From an uncultured Eubacteriales bacterium (GTDB lineage Bacteria > Bacillota > Clostridia > Peptostreptococcales > Anaerovoracaceae): a stretch of 10,785 nucleotides of DNA. The notes under the pieces were generated by a model. It worked only from the letters and a program-made list of their open reading frames with translations, was not told the DNA's origin and ran no database searches. Every line of letters starts with the position of its first letter. The first letter of the stretch is position 1. The stretch covers positions 1 to 10,785 of the forward strand of contig CADCOV010000015.1 of NCBI GenBank assembly GCA_902803185.1. The letters run 5' to 3'. The position numbers were made by a program, and so were the translations under genes. Below, piece by piece: positions 1 to 5,608 of this stretch.

Positions 1-1
1 C

Positions 2-277
2 ATCGCCCAGATCAAAAAAGGCATCCTCCACAAGGGCTTCTCCCTCATCGACTGCCAGGCCCTCTGCCCGACCTACTACGGCCGCAAGAACAAAAAAGGC
101 GACGCGGTGAACATGCTGCTCGCCCAGCAGAAGAACGGCATGACCAGGGCGAAATACGACGCCCTCTCCCCGGAGGAACGGGAAGGCAAGTATTTCATCG
201 GCACCATGAAGGAAGAGGATTATCCGGAATTCACGGATATGTATCAGAAGATCATCGATCAGGCCCAGGGGAGGTAA
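2..277 (+). CDS. 2-oxoacid:ferredoxin oxidoreductase beta subunit, C-terminal end (KorB-like)
   Basis: Only the last 91 codons are present; the gene starts upstream of the window. The visible part carries a CPTYYGRKNK stretch followed by GDAVNML and ends with an IGTMKEEDYPEFTDMY tail. This matches the C-terminal region of thiamine-diphosphate-binding beta subunits of 2-oxoglutarate-type ferredoxin oxidoreductases. These cytoplasmic enzymes oxidatively decarboxylate a 2-oxoacid with CoA, reducing ferredoxin and giving an acyl-CoA. The stop codon lies 3 bases before the next start, and the ribosome site of the next gene (GGGGAGG, 268-274) lies inside this gene's last codons, so the two are translationally linked. 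The neighbour encodes the gamma subunit, which supports the assignment. Substrate preference (2-oxoglutarate versus pyruvate or a branched 2-oxoacid) cannot be proved from this fragment; 2-oxoglutarate is favoured because the partner is fused to a succinyl-CoA-type transferase. Confidence 0.85.
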   Translation: MAQIKKGILHKGFSLIDCQALCPTYYGRKNKKGDAVNMLLAQQKNGMTRAKYDALSPEEREGKYFIGTMKEEDYPEFTDMYQKIIDQAQGR

Positions 278-280
278 CCA

Positions 281-2329
281 ATGGCAGAACAGAAAATCGA
301 AATGCGCTTCACCGGTTCCGGCGGACAGGGCGTCATCCTGGCCAGCATCATCTTCGCGGACGCGGCGATCCTGGAGGGCCGGAACGCGCTCCAGTCCCAG
401 AGCTACGGTCCGGAGGCCAGAGGCGGCACCAGCAAGGCGGAGACCATCATCGGCAGCCACGACCTGGATTACTCCAAGGTCACCACGCCGGACTTCCTCC
501 TCTCCCTGAACCAGGACTCCCTGGATAAGTACTGTACGGAAATCAAAGACACCACCGTCGTCATGATCGACAGCTCCCTGACCATCCCTGAGTCCCTGAA
601 GGACCACAACGTGGTGGCGCTGCCGATCCTGAGCACCGCCCGGGACACCATCGGCAAGTCCATGGTCGCCAACATCGTGGCGGTGGGCGCCATCAACGCC
701 ACCCTGGGCCTGTTCCCGGAGGAGATCCTCCAGGAGGCGGTCAAGGCGCACATCCCGGCAGGCACCGAGCAGCTGAACATGCTGGCCCTGAAGGAAGGCG
801 AGCGCATCGCCCAGGCCCGGCAGGAGGCCGGCGAGGCCTTCCGCATCCGCTGCCCGCGCCTCATGAACCGCATCGTCACCGCGGACCAGGCCGCCTCCAT
901 GATCGAGGACGGCTTCACCGTCGCTGTCAGCGGCTTCACCCCTTCCGGCTGCCCGAAGGCGGTCACGAAGGAACTGGCCCGCCAGGCGAAGGAAGGCAGG
1001 AACGTCAAGATCACCCTCCTCTCCGGCGCTTCCACCGGCGAAGAGATCGACTCCACCCTGGCCGAGGCCGGCGTCATCGCCAAGCGCGCCCCTTACATCA
1101 CCAGCAAGGTTCTTCGGAAGACGCTGAACGACACCGGCGTCCTCTATCAGGACGCCCATCTGGGCGACATGGCCCAGAACACCCGCTACGGCTTCTACGG
1201 CCACGTGGATATCGCTTTGATCGAAGCCTGCGCCATCACCGAGGACGGCGGCATCGTGCCGACCACCGCCATCGGGGCCAGCGACACCTTTGTCAAGATG
1301 GCGGACAAGGTCATCGTGGAGATGAACCTGACCCAGCCGGCCGAGCTGGAAGGCCTCCACGACATCTATCCGCAGAACGACCCGCCGGCCCGGCAGCCGA
1401 TCCCGATCACCTCCGTGGACCAGCGCATCGGCGACACCTGCATCCACTGCGACCCTGAGAAGATCGCCGCCGTGGTGATCTCCGAGGTCGTCGAGATGCC
1501 GCGGGCCCTGGCCAAGCCGGATGAGGTCAGCCAGAAGATCGCGGACAACATCGTCGCCTTCCTGGAGGACGAGAAGAAGGCCGGCCGCCTCTCCGCGGAC
1601 GTCCTCCCGCTCCAGTCCGGCGTGGGCAATGTGGCGAACGCGGTCCTCGCGGGCCTCAAAGCCTCCGACTTCACCCACCTGAACTTCTACTCCGAGGTCA
1701 TGCAGGACGCCATCCTGGACCTGATCGACTGCGGCAAGGCGGACTACTGCTCCGCCACCTCCGTCTGCCTCTCCCGGGAGTACATGGACAGATTCATGGA
1801 TAACCTCTCCTTCTACAAGCGCCACGTGGTCCTGCGGGACTCCGAGGTCAGCAACAACGGCGAGGTCATCCGGCGTCTGGGCGTCATCGCCATGAACACC
1901 GCTATCGAAGCGGACATCTACGGCAACGTGAACTCCTCCCACATGATGGGCACGAGGGTCTATAACGGCATCGGCGGCAGCTGCGACTACGCGAGAGGCG
2001 CGGCCCTCACCATCTTCATGACCGCCTCCACCGCCAAGGACGGCAAGATCTCCAGCATCGTCCCGATGGTCACCCACGTGGACAGCTGCGAGCATGACGT
2101 GGACGTCATCGTCACCGAGCAGGGTCTGGCGGATCTCAGAGGCCTGGCGCCGAAGGAACGGGTCGAGCGGATCATCGAAAACTGCGCCCACCCGGACTAC
2201 CGGCCGCTGCTTTGGGACTACTACCACAGGGCCCTCGAAAAGTGCGGGCCGGTGCAGACCCCTCACCTGCTGAAGGAGTGCTTCTCCTTCCACACCAGGT
2301 TCGAAGAGACCGGCACGATGCTGAAATAG
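281..2329 (+). CDS. Fusion of 2-oxoacid:ferredoxin oxidoreductase gamma subunit with succinyl-CoA:acetate CoA-transferase (Cat1-like)
   Basis: Two complete enzymes sit in one 682-residue protein. Residues 1 to about 180 are an oxidoreductase gamma subunit: the TGSGGQG loop at 11-17 and SQSYGPEARGG at 39-49 are hallmarks of KorC/PorC-type subunits. Residues about 188-682 (495 residues, the normal length of a free enzyme) are a class I acetyl-CoA hydrolase/transferase. It begins with the usual N-terminal IRCPRL, followed by SGFTPSGCPKAV, and has a QSGVGNVANAVLAGL stretch at 445-459, the likely catalytic Glu472 in YSEVMQD, and GIGGSCDYARGA at 563-574. From memory this resembles Clostridium kluyveri Cat1 closely along its length. 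There is almost no linker. The expected transferase reaction is succinyl-CoA + acetate to succinate + acetyl-CoA. The inference is that acyl-CoA made by the oxidoreductase is handed to the fused transferase, conserving the thioester without ATP. No frameshift is needed; the frame is continuous with even codon use. Start: ATG with GGGGAGG six bases upstream. Confidence 0.92.
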   Translation: MAEQKIEMRFTGSGGQGVILASIIFADAAILEGRNALQSQSYGPEARGGTSKAETIIGSHDLDYSKVTTPDFLLSLNQDSLDKYCTEIKDTTVVMIDSSLTIPESLKDHNVVALPILSTARDTIGKSMVANIVAVGAINATLGLFPEEILQEAVKAHIPAGTEQLNMLALKEGERIAQARQEAGEAFRIRCPRLMNRIVTADQAASMIEDGFTVAVSGFTPSGCPKAVTKELARQAKEGRNVKITLLSGASTGEEIDSTLAEAGVIAKRAPYITSKVLRKTLNDTGVLYQDAHLGDMAQNTRYGFYGHVDIALIEACAITEDGGIVPTTAIGASDTFVKMADKVIVEMNLTQPAELEGLHDIYPQNDPPARQPIPITSVDQRIGDTCIHCDPEKIAAVVISEVVEMPRALAKPDEVSQKIADNIVAFLEDEKKAGRLSADVLPLQSGVGNVANAVLAGLKASDFTHLNFYSEVMQDAILDLIDCGKADYCSATSVCLSREYMDRFMDNLSFYKRHVVLRDSEVSNNGEVIRRLGVIAMNTAIEADIYGNVNSSHMMGTRVYNGIGGSCDYARGAALTIFMTASTAKDGKISSIVPMVTHVDSCEHDVDVIVTEQGLADLRGLAPKERVERIIENCAHPDYRPLLWDYYHRALEKCGPVQTPHLLKECFSFHTRFEETGTMLK

Positions 2330-2336
2330 GGCATGA

Positions 2337-2366
2337 ATAACGAAATGGTTATATTCAATTGTTATT
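2337..2366. promoter_or_regulatory. Possible operator: ATAAC/GTTAT inverted repeats upstream of the transporter promoter
   Basis: ATAAC at 2337-2341 is mirrored by GTTAT at 2348-2352, and its six-base form AATAAC (2336-2341) is mirrored by GTTATT at 2361-2366, which ends at the -35 box. Inverted half-sites here could bind a regulator, but this is A+T-rich DNA where short matches arise easily, so the call is weak. Confidence 0.25.
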
Positions 2367-2394
2367 TGAAAGTTCGCTGTTTCTGCGTTATAAT
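2366..2394 (+). promoter_or_regulatory. Sigma-70/SigA-type promoter for the AspT-like transporter
   Basis: TTGAAA (2366-2371) and a perfect TATAAT (2389-2394) are separated by exactly 17 bases. Transcription would start near 2400, giving a leader of about 40 bases with GAGG (2429-2432) before the ATG at 2441. The transporter can therefore be expressed independently of the upstream oxidoreductase operon. I saw no terminator between the two genes, so readthrough from upstream is also possible. Confidence 0.8.
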
Positions 2395-2440
2395 GCACTG
2401 GTAAATCATTACAGTATAAGCAATTAGTGAGGTAAATGCG

Positions 2441-3637
2441 ATGGGCGCTTATCTGGCGGGTTGTACCGCCTCGTTTCTGTCGACACTGACGATCGTCTTC
2501 GCGATCGCGGTGCTGGGCTACTATCTCGGATCGATCCACATCAAGGGCATCTCCCTCGGCACCGCAGGCGTACTTCTGGTCGCCCTGCTGGCCGGCATCC
2601 TGTTCAGCTTCGTGCCGAGCATCACCCTGGGCGAAAAGACGATCACCTTCTTCGGTGAAGGCGTGACTTCCAACTACTCCCTGCTCTCGAACATCGGCAC
2701 CGCCCTGTTCGTCACAGCGGTCGGCCTGATCGCCGGTCCGAAGTTCTTCCGCAGTTTCAACCGGAAGATGCTGGGTTACATCGTGATGGGCGTCGTGATC
2801 ATCCTGAGCGCCACCCTGCTGTGTGTCATCTTCATCAAGGTGGGCGGCGTGGATCCGAACATGATGGCCGGCCTCCTCACCGGTGCGCTGACCTCCACAC
2901 CGGGTCTTTCCGCGGCCAATGAAGTGGCTACCAACAGCGAGATGGTGACCGCCGGCTACGGCATCGCCTACCTCTTCGGCGTCATCGGCGTGGTTCTGTT
3001 TGTCCAGATCATGCCGAAGCTCCTCAAGGTCGACATGGACAAGGAGCGCAAGTCCTTCAACGCCGCCAACGACGTGGAGGTCCCGACCCTCAAGGACGGC
3101 CTCAAGAAGATCGACGCCTTCAGCTTCTTCCCGTTCGTCCTGGCCATCGTGCTGGGCCGCCTGATCGGTGCGATCTCCATCCCGGGGATCAACTTCTCCC
3201 TCGGCGGTTCCGGCGGCATGCTCTTCGGCGGCCTGATCATCGGTCACTACCGCCACATCGGCAACATCGACCTCCGCGTCGACAAAGCCACCCTGAACTT
3301 CATGAGAGAGCTGGGCCTGGCGCTGTTCCTGATCGGCGCAGGCGTCCCGGGCGGCGTCCGGTTCATCGAGAACGTCCACGTCTCCTATTTCATCTACGGT
3401 GCGATCCTGACCATGGTCAGCATGATCATCGGCTATCTGCTGGGCAGATACGTCTTCCACTTCAGCCTCTTCAACAACCTGGGTTCCATCACCGGCGGCA
3501 TGACATCCACCCCGGCGCTGGGCACCCTGATCGCCACCACCGGCACCGAGGACGTGGCCTCCGCCTATGCGGCCACCTACCCGATCGCGCTGGTCATGGT
3601 GGTCCTGATGGCCAAGTTCCTGATCATCATGGGCTGA
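2441..3637 (+). CDS. AspT/YidE-type (aspartate:alanine exchanger, AAE family) carboxylate transporter lacking RCK domains
   Basis: A very hydrophobic 398-residue inner-membrane protein built from two related halves. The signature GLLTGALTSTPGLSAANE (144-161) is echoed by GSITGGMTSTPALGTL (348-363), and the IGTALF...AGPKFF stretch (85-103) by LGLALF...GGVRF (291-308). This duplicated TGxxTSTPxL architecture defines the AspT/YidE/YbjL family, whose characterised members exchange aspartate for alanine or export succinate (SucE of corynebacteria). Most family members are about 550 residues and carry one or two RCK (TrkA-C) regulatory domains between the halves. Here only a hydrophilic linker of about 30 residues (194-224) is left. 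Its position behind a 2-oxoacid oxidoreductase/succinyl-CoA transferase operon suggests a dicarboxylate such as succinate as substrate; that is inference. It has its own promoter and terminator. The start ATG follows GTGAGGT by 7 bases. Confidence 0.82.
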   Translation: MGAYLAGCTASFLSTLTIVFAIAVLGYYLGSIHIKGISLGTAGVLLVALLAGILFSFVPSITLGEKTITFFGEGVTSNYSLLSNIGTALFVTAVGLIAGPKFFRSFNRKMLGYIVMGVVIILSATLLCVIFIKVGGVDPNMMAGLLTGALTSTPGLSAANEVATNSEMVTAGYGIAYLFGVIGVVLFVQIMPKLLKVDMDKERKSFNAANDVEVPTLKDGLKKIDAFSFFPFVLAIVLGRLIGAISIPGINFSLGGSGGMLFGGLIIGHYRHIGNIDLRVDKATLNFMRELGLALFLIGAGVPGGVRFIENVHVSYFIYGAILTMVSMIIGYLLGRYVFHFSLFNNLGSITGGMTSTPALGTLIATTGTEDVASAYAATYPIALVMVVLMAKFLIIMG

Positions 3638-3660
3638 GAACACGATATGACAAAGCACGG

Positions 3661-3691
3661 CCGCCGCGGGAAACCGCGGCGGTTTTCATTT
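3661..3691 (+). terminator. Rho-independent terminator of the transporter gene
   Basis: Perfect 9 bp stem CCGCCGCGG (3661-3669) / CCGCGGCGG (3674-3682) with a GAAA tetraloop, followed by TTTTCATTT. It lies 23 bases after the stop codon of the transporter. Confidence 0.93.
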
Positions 3692-3713
3692 GCTGCGAAC
3701 GGCGGATGCGGCG

Positions 3714-3777
3714 ATGTCCAAAAGAGCGTTTTTCCCGAATATGATGCCAGGATCGGGGGTTCACCGGATTTGGCCAT
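3714..3777. repeat. Intergenic repeat unit 1 (64 bp, ATGTCCA-N21-TGATGCCA-N21-TGGCCAT)
   Basis: First of three copies in the 338-base gap between the convergent transporter and MerR genes. ATGTCCA (3714-3720), TGATGCCA (3742-3749) and TGGCCAT (3771-3777) occupy the same relative places as in the other two copies; the right end has one mismatch to TGGACAT. TATGATGCCAG here (3740-3750) is an exact 11-base match to unit 2, and GATTTGGCCAT (3767-3777) matches the right end of unit 3 at 10 of 11 bases. The 21-base segments between the boxes are not conserved. I do not recognise the family. Confidence 0.7.
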
Positions 3778-3794
3778 GGATCAGCCCTGCAGAC

Positions 3795-3817
3795 GGCCTT
3801 TTCCCCGGCAAAAGGCC
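3795..3817. repeat. Hairpin between repeat units 1 and 2
   Basis: Perfect 8 bp stem GGCCTTTT (3795-3802) / AAAAGGCC (3810-3817) with a 7-base loop. It is embedded in a wider imperfect inverted repeat formed by the right end of unit 1 (TTTGGCCATGGATC, 3769-3782) and the left end of unit 2 (GGATCCCATGTCCAAA, 3818-3833). There is no T tract after the stem on either strand, so it is not a standard terminator. Confidence 0.6.
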
Positions 3818-3824
3818 GGATCCC

Positions 3825-3889
3825 ATGTCCAAATCAGCCATCCCCCGTCATTATGATGCCAGTTTCGCAAAAAAAGAAAAAATGGACAT
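3825..3889. repeat. Intergenic repeat unit 2 (65 bp, ATGTCCA-N22-TGATGCCA-N21-TGGACAT)
   Basis: ATGTCCA (3825-3831), TGATGCCA (3854-3861) and TGGACAT (3883-3889) are spaced as in units 1 and 3. The outer boxes are perfect reverse complements. TCCCATGTCCA (3821-3831) is an exact 11-base repeat of 3902-3912 in unit 3. The right half holds an A-rich tract (3869-3882) that serves as the T tract of a terminator on the opposite strand. Confidence 0.72.
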
Positions 3890-3914
3890 GAGAACCCGTC
3901 GTCCCATGTCCATT
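3869..3914 (-). terminator. Terminator for the MerR gene (minus strand), built from the ends of repeat units 2 and 3
   Basis: On the minus strand a perfect 10 bp stem (AATGGACATG / CATGTCCATT, 3881-3890 with 3905-3914, 14-base loop) is followed by TTTTCTTTTTTT. It lies about 60 bases past the stop codon of the MerR-type gene. The stem is made of the right box of unit 2 and the left box of unit 3, so the repeats themselves may supply the terminator. Confidence 0.7.
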
Positions 3915-3969
3915 ATTTTCTAAAACTCTTTTTTGATGCCATATATCGCGGCTTTGCCGATTTGGACAT
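3906..3969. repeat. Intergenic repeat unit 3 (64 bp, ATGTCCA-N21-TGATGCCA-N21-TGGACAT)
   Basis: ATGTCCA (3906-3912), TGATGCCA (3934-3941) and TGGACAT (3963-3969) repeat the same architecture, with perfectly complementary outer boxes. The unit ends 6 bases short of the MerR stop codon. Apart from the three units, their hairpins and terminators, I see no gene in the 3638-3975 gap; the short reading frames there have no ribosome site. Confidence 0.72.
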
Positions 3970-3975
3970 CGAGGT

Positions 3976-4731
3976 CTACTTCCCGCAGTATGCCTCGATG
4001 GCTTTGGCCGCGAAAGCTGCGGTGCCCTCGCCCCCGGCCCGGTCGATGTTCTCCGTCATGTCCCCGCCGCCGGCGTACATCATGCCAAGGCCCCGCAGGA
4101 CCTCGTCGGTGCAGGTGTAGAAGTGGGCGGTGATGTGGTCCTGCAGCCGTTTCACCAGGGCCTGCGCCTCCGCCGACGCCGGGTCGCCGTCTTTGATCGC
4201 CCCGAAGGCGCCGAAGATCTCCTCCATCATCTGTTCGCCGGCCCGCTTCATCCCTTCGGTGCCGCCGGCCTTCACCCTCTCCTCATACTCCTTCCACTGG
4301 GGCGAGCTGCCCCAGGACGCCTTGGCCTGAGCCGCGTATTCGTCCAGCTTCCCTTTGTCAAAGGCGCTGAAATCCGGTCTCTTGTTTTCCATATACTTCA
4401 CTCCTAACATTTTCATTCCCTTGGCCAACAGGATCAGGTTCTCCGTGTGGGCCTTCTTGAGCTCCAGGAGCTCGATCTGCTGCTCCAGCGCCCGTCTGCG
4501 GTCAAAATCCGGGCTCTCGAGGATATCTCTGATGTCCTTCAGCGGGAACTCCAGCTCCCGGAACAGCAAAACCATCTGCAGCCGTTCCAGGGATCTCCCG
4601 TCGTAGAGGCGGTAGCCCGCCTCCGTGTAGCCCGCCGCCGGCAGCAGGCCGATCTTATCGTAGTACTGCAGGGTCCTGATGCTGACGCCCGTGAGCGCAC
4701 TGACCTCGTGGACGGTCATGCCCGTTTCCAT
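3976..4731 (-). CDS. MerR-family regulator with TipAS-type effector domain
   Basis: Cytoplasmic transcription activator of 251 residues from the chosen start. Residues 5 to about 75 are a MerR winged helix (TVHEVSALTGVSIRTLQYYDKIGLL, then GYRLYD and LERLQ), followed by the dimerisation helix with LEQQIELLELKK. Residues about 120-251 match the TipAS fold that binds thiopeptides and other antibiotics in TipAL relatives, with the typical HFYTCTDEVLRGLGMMY and C-terminal AIEAY. Start choice: an in-frame ATG at 4756-4758 lies inside the -10 box of the gene's own promoter, so that promoter cannot express it. The ATG at 4729-4731 has GGGAGGTG (4738-4745) six bases upstream and is the likely start. 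Such regulators usually sense a small molecule and control their own gene plus a resistance gene; here the operator sits only in front of merR itself. No efflux gene is adjacent. Transcription appears to end at the hairpin at 3881-3914. Confidence 0.88.
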   Translation of the reverse strand: METGMTVHEVSALTGVSIRTLQYYDKIGLLPAAGYTEAGYRLYDGRSLERLQMVLLFRELEFPLKDIRDILESPDFDRRRALEQQIELLELKKAHTENLILLAKGMKMLGVKYMENKRPDFSAFDKGKLDEYAAQAKASWGSSPQWKEYEERVKAGGTEGMKRAGEQMMEEIFGAFGAIKDGDPASAEAQALVKRLQDHITAHFYTCTDEVLRGLGMMYAGGGDMTENIDRAGGEGTAAFAAKAIEAYCGK

Positions 4732-4753
4732 CCTCTTCACCTCCCTCAGGAGT

Positions 4754-4784
4754 ATCATAAACTATGACGTAACGTCAGAGTCAA
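4754..4784 (-). promoter_or_regulatory. MerR-type operator-promoter of the TipAS-like regulator gene
   Basis: On the minus strand TTGACT (-35, 4779-4784) and TATGAT (-10, 4754-4759) are separated by 19 bases instead of 17. The spacer is filled by a dyad, TGACGT-T-ACGTCA, whose arms extend to ACT on one side and AGT on the other (4761-4781). An overlong spacer with a centred dyad is the hallmark of promoters that MerR proteins untwist and activate, so autoregulation is expected. The start point would fall near 4747, leaving a leader of about 16 bases that contains the ribosome site. The promoter occupies most of the gap after hicB. Confidence 0.9.
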
Positions 4785-4802
4785 GGGTTTGCCGGAAAGA
4801 TT

Positions 4803-5204
4803 TTACGCCTCTGCCAGCATCAAATGGGCAAGCGCATCCTGTGTGATCTTCGAGAGGCTGAGATGCTTTCTCTCCACAAAGGTATTCATGAAAGCAGGGA
4901 TCGTGATGTTCTTCCTGACTGCCTTCGCACCGTATTTTTCAGCATAGGCGTCCATATCCAGGGCGAGCAGATTGACGATGCCGTCCTCTTTCGGCCTTAG
5001 ATCCGAGGCTGCGCTGGCCTTTGGCAGAGGATGATCGTCCTCCAGTTCATCCAACAGCCACCCGCAGGCAGCATCGGTCCCCATCAGGATGGCTTCCGCC
5101 AGGGATTCTCCTTCTGTGACGCAGCCTGGAAGATCCGGCACGATCACCGTATACCCCGTCTTCCCCTCGCATGGGTAGAAAATAGCCGGGTAGATCAATT
5201 TCAT
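4803..5204 (-). CDS. hicB: HicB-type antitoxin
   Basis: 133 residues. The N-terminal part has the HicB fold with PDLPGCVTEGESLAEAI (23-39), the partly degraded RNase H-like domain that binds HicA. The C-terminal part, with ITIPAFMNTFVERKHLSLSKITQDAL (100-125), fits a ribbon-helix-helix DNA-binding segment. Such antitoxins neutralise HicA and repress the operon promoter. The gene follows hicA by 15 bases with a strong AAGGAGG site (5211-5217) six bases before the ATG, better placed than that of the toxin, which fits antitoxin excess. No terminator is visible after the stop codon, so the operon may read through into the merR gene. Confidence 0.92.
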   Translation of the reverse strand: MKLIYPAIFYPCEGKTGYTVIVPDLPGCVTEGESLAEAILMGTDAACGWLLDELEDDHPLPKASAASDLRPKEDGIVNLLALDMDAYAEKYGAKAVRKNITIPAFMNTFVERKHLSLSKITQDALAHLMLAEA

Positions 5205-5219
5205 ATGACGCCTCCTTAT

Positions 5220-5411
5220 CTAATGCGGAGCATCGATCCCCGCCTGCTCTAAAATGGACTTCGCAGTTCTGATGTCGAGATCCTTGTTGTGGAACGGAAC
5301 GGTGACTTTTCCCGTTTTTTCCGGATGTTTATAATGATGATGAGATCCCTTCACGTTCTTCAAGTACCATCCGTCTGCCAAAAGGATCTTTTCGATCTCC
5401 TTCGGTTTCAT
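5220..5411 (-). CDS. hicA: HicA-type mRNA interferase toxin
   Basis: 63 residues, the normal HicA size. It has the double-stranded-RNA-binding-like fold signature: LLADGW near the N-terminus, KGSHHHYKHP (21-30) with the expected catalytic His24 after GS, and TVPFHNKDLDIRTAKSILEQAGI. HicA toxins cleave mRNA and halt growth until bound by HicB. The toxin-first order is usual for hicAB. The gene looks intact. Base composition appears lower in G+C than the flanking metabolic genes, consistent with arrival by horizontal transfer. The -10 box at 5425-5430 implies a leader of only about 7-9 bases, so toxin translation could be weak. Confidence 0.93.
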   Translation of the reverse strand: MKPKEIEKILLADGWYLKNVKGSHHHYKHPEKTGKVTVPFHNKDLDIRTAKSILEQAGIDAPH

Positions 5412-5424
5412 CTCTCCTCCCTAT

Positions 5425-5452
5425 ATTATACACACTATGCGCATCATTGCAA
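5425..5452 (-). promoter_or_regulatory. hicAB promoter with palindrome in the spacer
   Basis: On the minus strand TTGCAA (-35, 5447-5452) and a perfect TATAAT (-10, 5425-5430) are separated by 16 bases. The spacer holds the perfect palindrome ATGCGCAT (5437-5444), a plausible binding site for HicB. The predicted start lies near 5418-5420, inside the GGGAGG ribosome site (5416-5421) of hicA. Confidence 0.7.
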
Positions 5453-5539
5453 CCTGTTATTTCTTCATCTCAAGCATACCGCAGACTGCTTTCTGACGCT
5501 CTGGGGAAATGCCGTCCCCTTTCATCGGATTTCTCCCTA

Positions 5540-5568
5540 TTTAAGGAAGTTCGGTTTTATGCTATACT
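5540..5568 (+). promoter_or_regulatory. Extended -10 promoter of the aldo/keto reductase gene
   Basis: TATACT (5563-5568) is preceded by TGC, giving an extended -10 motif. The -35 region (TTTAAG at 5540-5545, 17-base spacer) matches the consensus poorly, as is normal for extended -10 promoters. Transcription would start near 5575 with a leader of about 35 bases. It diverges from the hicAB promoter; the 5412-5608 gap holds nothing else that I can identify. Confidence 0.65.
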
Positions 5569-5608
5569 GTACCTGCAAAATGAAACACAAAATCAACAGG
5601 AGAGCATC

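Noticed and set aside
281..2329. That the fusion is a sequencing artefact joining two genes
   Set aside because: The frame is continuous for 682 codons, and the junction between residues 180 and 190 has no ribosome site or start codon at the transferase's expected N-terminus. An error cannot be fully excluded without independent reads.
3647..3923. Two small plus-strand open frames (69 and 77 codons) after the transporter
   Set aside because: They start in or just after the terminator, lack ribosome sites and coincide with the repeat units.
3714..3969. CRISPR array
   Set aside because: The conserved boxes are only 7-11 bases, are of different sequence and orientation within each unit, and are not direct repeats of 24 bases or more. 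No cas genes are nearby.
4447..4767. 106-codon plus-strand open frame divergent over the MerR gene
   Set aside because: Lies wholly antisense to the regulator's conserved HTH region and runs into its operator; no independent evidence for expression.
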